Assembly (NCBI RefSeq): GCF_000785785.1
Contig: NZ_JRQN01000002.1
Coordinates: 62,001-126,000, forward strand
Length of the DNA: 64,000 nucleotides
Direction: 5' to 3'
Source of the DNA: Streptococcus uberis
GTDB lineage: Bacteria; Bacillota; Bacilli; Lactobacillales; Streptococcaceae
Of the stretch, positions 62,727-64,000 are shown one piece after another. Position numbers and translations under genes: made by a program. Below the pieces are notes generated by a model. That model saw nothing but the letters and a program-made list of their open reading frames with translations, made no database searches and was not told where the DNA came from. Position 1 is the stretch's first letter. Each line of letters starts with the position of its first letter.

Positions 62727-64000
62727 ATGGAAACTAAGTTTGTTTATCGTTTTGTTGAAGGCCATAAAGACATGCGCAGTCTTTTAGGTGGAAAAGGAGC
62801 TAATTTGGCAGAAATGACAAGTATCGGCTTACCTGTTCCTCAAGGATTTACCATTACAACTGAAGCTTGTAATGACTATTATGATAATGATAGTCAAATT
62901 CGCGACATCGTATTAGATCAAATTGATTCCGCTTTGGAAGAATTAGAAGTTGAACAAGAAAAAAAATTAGGAAGTGATCAAGATCCACTTTTAGTATCTG
63001 TTCGTTCTGGTGCAGTCTTTTCAATGCCAGGTATGATGGATACCATTTTAAACCTTGGTTTAAATGATACCAGTGTCCTTGGACTAATTTCAGCAACGAA
63101 AAATGAACGCTTTGCTTATGATAGCTACCGTCGTTTTATCCAAATGTTTGCAGATGTAGCTATTGGTATTCCAAAATACAAATTTGAATCTGTTCTAGAT
63201 AAAGTCAAAGCAGAAAATGGCTATCAAGATGATACAGATTTAACAAGTGAAGACTTACAAAAAATTGTAACCGCATTCAAAAATATTTATCAATCTGAAA
63301 CTGGAACTGCTTTTCCACAGGAACCAAAAGAACAGTTGATGCTAGCTATTGAAGCAGTTTTCAAATCTTGGAATAATCCAAGAGCTCAAGTTTATCGTCG
63401 ACTAAACGATATTTCACATACGCTTGGCACAGCAGTTAATATTCAATCAATGGTTTATGGAAATATGGGTGATAACAGCGGAACAGGGGTTGCTTTCACT
63501 CGTAATCCATCAACTGGAGAAAAACATCTTTTCGGTGAATACTTAATTAATGCTCAAGGCGAAGATGTGGTTGCAGGTATTCGCACACCTCAAAGCATCG
63601 ATCGTCTTAAAGAAGATATGCTTAAGATTTATGATCAATTTGTTGAAATTACAAACATCCTTGAAAAACATTATAAAGATATGCAGGATGTTGAGTTTAC
63701 CATTGAAAAAGGACGTTTATTTATGCTCCAAACACGTAATGGTAAACGGACAGCTAAAGCTGCTATTAAGATTGCAGTAGACCAAGTTAATGAAGGTTTA
63801 ATCACAAAAGAAGAAGCGATTCTTCGTATTGAACCTCGTCAGTTAGAACAAATATTACACCCGTCATTTGATCCAAAAGATTTAGAAAATGCCGAGCTTC
63901 TTGTCAAAGGACTTCCTGCATCACCAGGTGCAGCTTGTGGTCAAATTTACTTCCACGCCGATGACGCGGTACGTGAAGCCAATGCAGGTAAAACAGTTCT
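62727..64000 (+). CDS. ppdK: Pyruvate phosphate dikinase, C-terminus cut by window edge
   Basis: Makes PEP from pyruvate, ATP and phosphate (reversible). Start 62727 (METKFVYRFVEGHKDM) follows TGGAGG. ATP-grasp N-terminal domain: LLGGKGANLAEMTSIGLPVPQGFTITT, VSVRSGAVFSMPGMMDTILNLGLN, GNMGDNSGTGVAFTRNPSTG and GRLFMLQTRNGKRTAKAA. The swivelling His domain begins at LVKGLPASPGAACGQ, and the frame is open at base 64000 (424 codons). About half of the usual 870-880 residues, with the PEP-binding domain, lies beyond. Intact as far as seen. Confidence 0.95.
   Translation, partial: METKFVYRFVEGHKDMRSLLGGKGANLAEMTSIGLPVPQGFTITTEACNDYYDNDSQIRDIVLDQIDSALEELEVEQEKKLGSDQDPLLVSVRSGAVFSMPGMMDTILNLGLNDTSVLGLISATKNERFAYDSYRRFIQMFADVAIGIPKYKFESVLDKVKAENGYQDDTDLTSEDLQKIVTAFKNIYQSETGTAFPQEPKEQLMLAIEAVFKSWNNPRAQVYRRLNDISHTLGTAVNIQSMVYGNMGDNSGTGVAFTRNPSTGEKHLFGEYLINAQGEDVVAGIRTPQSIDRLKEDMLKIYDQFVEITNILEKHYKDMQDVEFTIEKGRLFMLQTRNGKRTAKAAIKIAVDQVNEGLITKEEAILRIEPRQLEQILHPSFDPKDLENAELLVKGLPASPGAACGQIYFHADDAVREANAGKTV

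Overview
The window is a low-GC Gram-positive chromosome segment that reads throughout as a streptococcus of the pyogenic group. The order uvrA-pepP-comEB-efp-asp23-nusB-scrRBAK-manA-secA-acpS-alr-recG-ansA-codY matches my memory of that group, and S. uberis or S. parauberis are my best guesses. No species marker is visible, and no tRNA, rRNA, CRISPR array, IS element or prophage was seen. The window opens inside pflB and closes inside ppdK.

Layout. 1-9200: pflB, dinB, a small membrane protein, recD2, lepB, rnhC, zapA, cvpA. 9200-14700: mutS2, a flavin disulfide oxidoreductase, trxA, mutY. 14806-15285: a non-coding-looking locus built of two imperfect copies of a promoter/cre-like/leader-peptide module. 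15500-19000: rpsF-ssb-rpsR, a DUF1129-type protein and corA. 19000-25300: uvrA, pepP, comEB, efp, asp23, nusB. 25300-34550: sugar region with scrR-scrB facing scrA and scrK, then an RpiR regulator, a PTS IIC and a 6-phospho-beta-glucosidase. 34900-40100: manA, secA, acpS, alr. 40300-46400: five overlapping transporter genes (two half-ABC proteins, then ECF S, T and fused A subunits) lying between alr and recG. 46500-54850: recG, an aldo/keto reductase, a transglutaminase-domain surface protein, ansA, a HAD fusion protein. 54900-58250: universal stress protein, an alanine-type aminotransferase, codY and a decayed cysteine hydrolase. 58284-60960: a CsoR/CstR-type repressor divergent from rhodanese, CoA-disulfide reductase-rhodanese and rhodanese genes, which reads as a reactive-sulfur operon. 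61258-64000: CcpN-type regulator, PPDK regulatory protein and pyruvate phosphate dikinase, a gluconeogenesis module.

Two themes cut across the window. Eight genes (rnhC, cvpA, mutS2 twice, mutY, uvrA, scrB twice, alaT, the CoA-disulfide reductase) are broken by single-base losses, nearly all explicable as one missing G on the coding strand. Systematic assembly error is the simplest reading, although four of the genes act in DNA repair or nucleic-acid maintenance. By contrast, the cysteine hydrolase after codY carries several stops and is a genuine pseudogene. The second theme is legible regulation: cre-like sites in the pfl and leader-locus promoters, ScrR-type operators, an RpiR-type palindrome, a near-consensus CodY box before codY, and a G/C-rich inverted repeat in the sulfur operon promoter.
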